Assembly (NCBI GenBank): GCA_964608965.1
Contig: CAZSPZ010000030.1
Location: forward strand, 1 to 15,572
From: UBA10908 sp964608965
Lineage (GTDB): Bacteria > Bacillota > Clostridia > Peptostreptococcales > Anaerovoracaceae
Reading direction: 5' to 3'
Length of the DNA: 15,572 bases
In this document: one piece after another, positions 13,641 to 15,572 of the stretch
Layout of the letters: every line of letters starts with the position of its first letter
Numbering within the stretch: position 1 is the first letter of the stretch
Position numbers and translations under genes: made by a program
Notes under the pieces: model-generated
Databases searched by the model: none
What the model was told of the DNA's origin: nothing
Seen by the model: the letters and a program-made list of their open reading frames with translations, nothing else

Positions 13641-14022
13641 GCAGATCCCGAATTTCCTGAAGCAATACCACTTCTTGCGAAGGTTCGGCGGGAGCGGGCT
13701 CAACTGCCTTCTCCTTCTTCTTGAATGAAGACAAAAGTTTGACAAACATAAAAATCGAAAAAGCGATGATGACAAAGTCAACGACAGATTGCATAAAAGA
13801 ACCATAGCGAATGGCTACTTCCGCAATATCTCCGTTTGCCGGCTCAATGACAAACTTTAAATTCGTAAAACTTACCCCTCCCAGAATTACGCCCAGTGTC
13901 GGCATAATGATATCGTTGACCAAGGAGGTGACAATTTTTCCGAAAGCCCCGCCTATGATGACCGCAACGGCTAAATCTATTACGTTTCCTTTAATGGCGA
14001 ACTCTTTAAATTCTTTAAGCAT
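13627..14022 (-). CDS. mscL: Large-conductance mechanosensitive channel
   Basis: The 131-residue protein has the usual MscL length and order. An amphipathic start (MLKEFKEFAIKGNVIDLAV) is followed by the first pore helix with the glycine-rich constriction (AVIIGGAFGKIV). A periplasmic loop follows (about 45-74), then a second helix (VVDFVIIAFSIFMFVKLL), and a charged C-terminal helix (EVVLLQEIRDLLD). It forms a homopentameric emergency valve that opens under membrane tension during osmotic downshock. ATG 14022 has GAGAGG upstream. It has its own promoter, and the ilv promoter overlaps its end, so readthrough into the ilv leader is possible. Confidence 0.97.
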   Translation of the reverse strand: MLKEFKEFAIKGNVIDLAVAVIIGGAFGKIVTSLVNDIIMPTLGVILGGVSFTNLKFVIEPANGDIAEVAIRYGSFMQSVVDFVIIAFSIFMFVKLLSSFKKKEKAVEPAPAEPSQEVVLLQEIRDLLDRR

Positions 14023-14121
14023 AAAAATACCTCTCTTATTTGCTTCCCTTTGCTAAAGCTTCTATCTCTTCCTCGACCTAAAAAGCTGAACGAAAACGAA
14101 ATATTATTCGAAGACAGCTTG

Positions 14122-14150
14122 ATTGTACCAAAGTCCGAAATTTTTAACAA
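14122..14150 (-). promoter_or_regulatory. Promoter of mscL
   Basis: On the minus strand TTGTTA (14145-14150) and TACAAT (14122-14127) are 17 nt apart, about 95 bases before the mscL start. The resulting leader is fairly long for this window; no riboswitch was recognised in it. Confidence 0.65.
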
Positions 14151-14178
14151 TATTTTTATATACCATGACGGTGATTTG

Positions 14179-14624
14179 CTATGCCAGTATATGCGTCAAT
14201 TTAAACAAAAAGTCCTGTATGTTTGAAACGATAGTCGTCACTTCCAAAGAACCGCGATCGCGAAGTTTGTTCAATACAAATTCGGATACGTCCACAGCAA
14301 AGATATAGACAGGCCAGACTTCGCCATCCACAACAGTGTAAGAAGGAGTAAGATTTCCGGTCGCAATCGTATGAAGCTGGGTGGCAAGGCAAACTACCGT
14401 CGTCGCCTTTTGTGTATGCATACGCATCGCATCCTGGGCGGCAGACATGTCGTTGAGGACATCGCTGAGCGGTCCGTCGTCGCGAAGGGAACCGGCCAAC
14501 ACATACGGAATTTGGTTTTTGACACAAGAATATATTAGTCCGTTATCTATCTGGTAAGCTTCCACCGCATTTTGGATCGAACCGGCTTTGTTGACCATGT
14601 TGATCGTATCCAAATTTCTCTGCC
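14179..14624 (-). pseudogene. C-terminal remnant of a TIGR00300 (LOR/SDH-type) protein
   Basis: The recognisable homology begins near NLDTINMVNKAG and runs about 145 residues to the stop at 14179. It includes the conserved VKNQIPYVLAGSLRDDGPL, AQDAMR, LATQLHTIATGN and VNKLRDRGS-like (here LNKLRDRGS) segments. These belong to the C-terminal, NAD-binding part of TIGR00300 'LOR/SDH' proteins, related to ornithine cyclodeaminase and ArgZ/AgrE, which I recall as about 400 residues long. The N-terminal two thirds are missing. No ribosome binding site precedes the first ATG (14598). Upstream, the sequence runs in another frame as the end of the CPBP protease gene, so a deletion probably fused the two genes. 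The retained frame has no stop or obvious frameshift, so the loss may be recent or a short product may still be made. Confidence 0.75.
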
Positions 14625-15331
14625 AAACGCAGGAATCGAAACAAGTAGATCGCATAAAACCCCGCAATCGTCAGAATCGCAATCAATAAATAGTCTTGCG
14701 CATTGCCTCCCTGATTGGCCAGGCTTCCGCTGATATTAAACAGAATGTGAAACAGGATGCCGGGCACAAGATTTCTTGTGATGGCAACAAGCAAGGCAAG
14801 AACAAGCCCGACAACAACGGCAACAACAATCTGTCCCGACAACTCCGAAAAGTCGTATCCTCTGAAAAGATTTACAATATGTCCTATCCCAAATGTTATT
14901 CCCGAAATAACAATCGCCCTCTTTACGCCGGATTTCTCGTATATAGCATTGAAAAGGAAGCCTCTGAACAACAATTCCTCGACAAAGCCTACACCGACCA
15001 TCAAAACACAGATAGATGCAGTGTCCCCAAAAGAGAGACCCGGAGTTATTCCCGCAGCAAACTGTATAAAAGCCAATAAAATCAACGGCACATAAAATAA
15101 GACTTTGTACGCATCCTCTTTTGTAATCTTTTTTAACCCAAATGCTTCGGCCGGGCTGATTTTCTTTAGATAAATCAACAAGATACCTGATAAGATCAGC
15201 ACAAGCGCGCTTGTCCAATATCCAGCCCCGGTAGCTTCGTTTAAAGCTTCGCCGATGTTGACGGACACAATATAAATCAAGATCCACAAAACAGCGTGCA
15301 AAACGGGTTTCTTTTTCATCAACTTATTCAT
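14543..15331 (-). CDS. CPBP family intramembrane metalloprotease, altered C-terminus
   Basis: The 262-residue protein starts at ATG 15331 with AAGGAG six bases upstream. Several hydrophobic helices surround the family motifs: EELLFRG with Glu118, Glu119 and Arg123, then GIGHIVNLFRG with His151, and FHILFN with His195 and Asn199. These form the active site of CPBP/Rce1-type proteases, used in Bacillota for processing of small peptides, immunity to bacteriocins or unknown tasks. The last 25 or so residues, from about LAEKFGYDQHG, are read out of frame through the TIGR00300-type sequence and are unlike a normal CPBP end. All catalytic residues precede this junction, so it may still work. Confidence 0.88.
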   Translation of the reverse strand: MNKLMKKKPVLHAVLWILIYIVSVNIGEALNEATGAGYWTSALVLILSGILLIYLKKISPAEAFGLKKITKEDAYKVLFYVPLILLAFIQFAAGITPGLSFGDTASICVLMVGVGFVEELLFRGFLFNAIYEKSGVKRAIVISGITFGIGHIVNLFRGYDFSELSGQIVVAVVVGLVLALLVAITRNLVPGILFHILFNISGSLANQGGNAQDYLLIAILTIAGFYAIYLFRFLRLAEKFGYDQHGQQSRFDPKCGGSLPDR

Positions 15332-15344
15332 TGTTGTCTCCTTT

Positions 15345-15374
15345 TTGATTGCGACAGTATTGATTGCGGCAGTA
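15345..15374 (-). repeat. Tandem 15-bp repeat in front of the CPBP gene
   Basis: TTGATTGCGACAGTA (15345-15359) and TTGATTGCGGCAGTA (15360-15374) are adjacent copies with one difference, directly upstream of the CPBP ribosome binding site. They could be a regulator binding site or a slippage duplication. Confidence 0.7.
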
Positions 15375-15381
15375 TACAACG

Positions 15382-15430
15382 ACACCCGCAAGTCATGCAG
15401 GGTATTCTTGCTGACAGCGGGTGTTTTTTT
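15382..15430 (+). terminator. Rightward terminator without a visible rightward gene
   Basis: ACACCCGC (15382-15389) pairs with GCGGGTGT (15417-15424), with inner GTCA/TGAC and GCA/TGC pairs. Six or seven T follow on the plus strand only. No plus-strand gene precedes it in the nearby sequence. Confidence 0.7.
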
Positions 15431-15572
15431 ATTGCTGCTATTGTATTGAATTCTTTAGACCTTCTTGGTGCGGATGACAGGACTCCACTTTTCGCATGCA
15501 TGGGATTATTGTTTTCCATTGGCAAATGACTAAACGATTGATACAATGCACCTGTTTTATATAGAATGCACC
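15431..15572. other. Right edge, no gene seen
   Basis: Apart from the tRNA-Leu-like end at 15466-15485, this stretch shows no credible coding frame with a ribosome binding site. The octamer AATGCACC occurs twice near the edge (about 15545 and 15565), too short to interpret. Confidence 0.4.
15466..15485 (-). pseudogene. Orphan 3' end of a tRNA-Leu
   Basis: On the minus strand GAGTCCTGTCATCCGCACCA matches the T-arm, acceptor end and CCA of a typical clostridial tRNA-Leu. The sequence upstream of it on that strand does not continue as a tRNA, so only the last 20 bases are present. It could be a remnant left by integration or recombination at a tRNA-Leu gene. Confidence 0.55.

Noticed and set aside
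15328..15546. 72-codon open frame at the right edge, minus strand, containing GVLSSAPRRSK
   Set aside because: It crosses the tRNA-Leu-like end and a structured terminator. I saw no ribosome binding site or protein family match.

Overview
This window looks like the chromosome of an anaerobic, moderately AT-rich Bacillota, most likely class Clostridia. The signs are strong AGGAGG-type ribosome binding sites with frequent TTG/GTG starts, sigma-A type promoters, a DUF6514 protein, a CPBP protease, a diaminopropionate ammonia-lyase, a TIGR00300-type fragment and MscL. A species cannot be named from this sequence alone.

Layout. (1) 1-746: 5' part of a YtcJ-like amidohydrolase, minus strand, running off the left edge. 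(2) 1030-4985: an unrecognised two-helix membrane protein (plus), converging on a DUF6326-type membrane protein and a MalT-like LuxR ATPase regulator (minus), then a small XRE regulator overlapping a DUF2178-like membrane protein gene (minus), with a consensus promoter and a palindromic operator. (3) 5057-5696: about 640 bases with no credible protein gene, packed with hairpins, an 82-nt repeat in two copies, a bidirectional terminator and extra copies of the tRNA-Ala 3' end. It abuts tRNA-Ala(CGC) at 5697-5772. (4) 5810-8714: a minus-strand operon of a cytidylate-kinase-like protein, diaminopropionate ammonia-lyase (dpaL) and a threonine-aldolase-type PLP enzyme. A HAD-family phosphatase diverges from a shared palindromic promoter region. 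(5) 9432-11107: a lipoprotein and a DUF6514 protein. (6) 11244-13584: ilvB-ilvN behind a previously unlisted 33-residue isoleucine-rich leader peptide and an intrinsic terminator, the classical layout of ribosome-mediated attenuation. (7) 13627-15331: mscL, a truncated LOR/SDH (TIGR00300-type) remnant joined to the end of a CPBP protease gene, and, near the right edge, an orphan tRNA-Leu 3' end.

Functionally, dpaL and its PLP-enzyme partner suggest amino-acid catabolism. ilvBN makes branched-chain amino-acid precursors and appears to sense charged tRNA-Ile by leader-peptide translation. The XRE and LuxR regulators each sit next to a small membrane protein.

The two most notable features are the isoleucine-specific attenuator (13434-13640) and the tRNA-3'-end-anchored repeat region (5086-5722). 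In the latter, the 18-bp tRNA-Ala end is directly repeated 204 bp away, and the 3' half of the tRNA gene is one arm of a 94-nt palindrome. The orphan tRNA-Leu end near 15466 hints that this is a recurring element type rather than a single accident.
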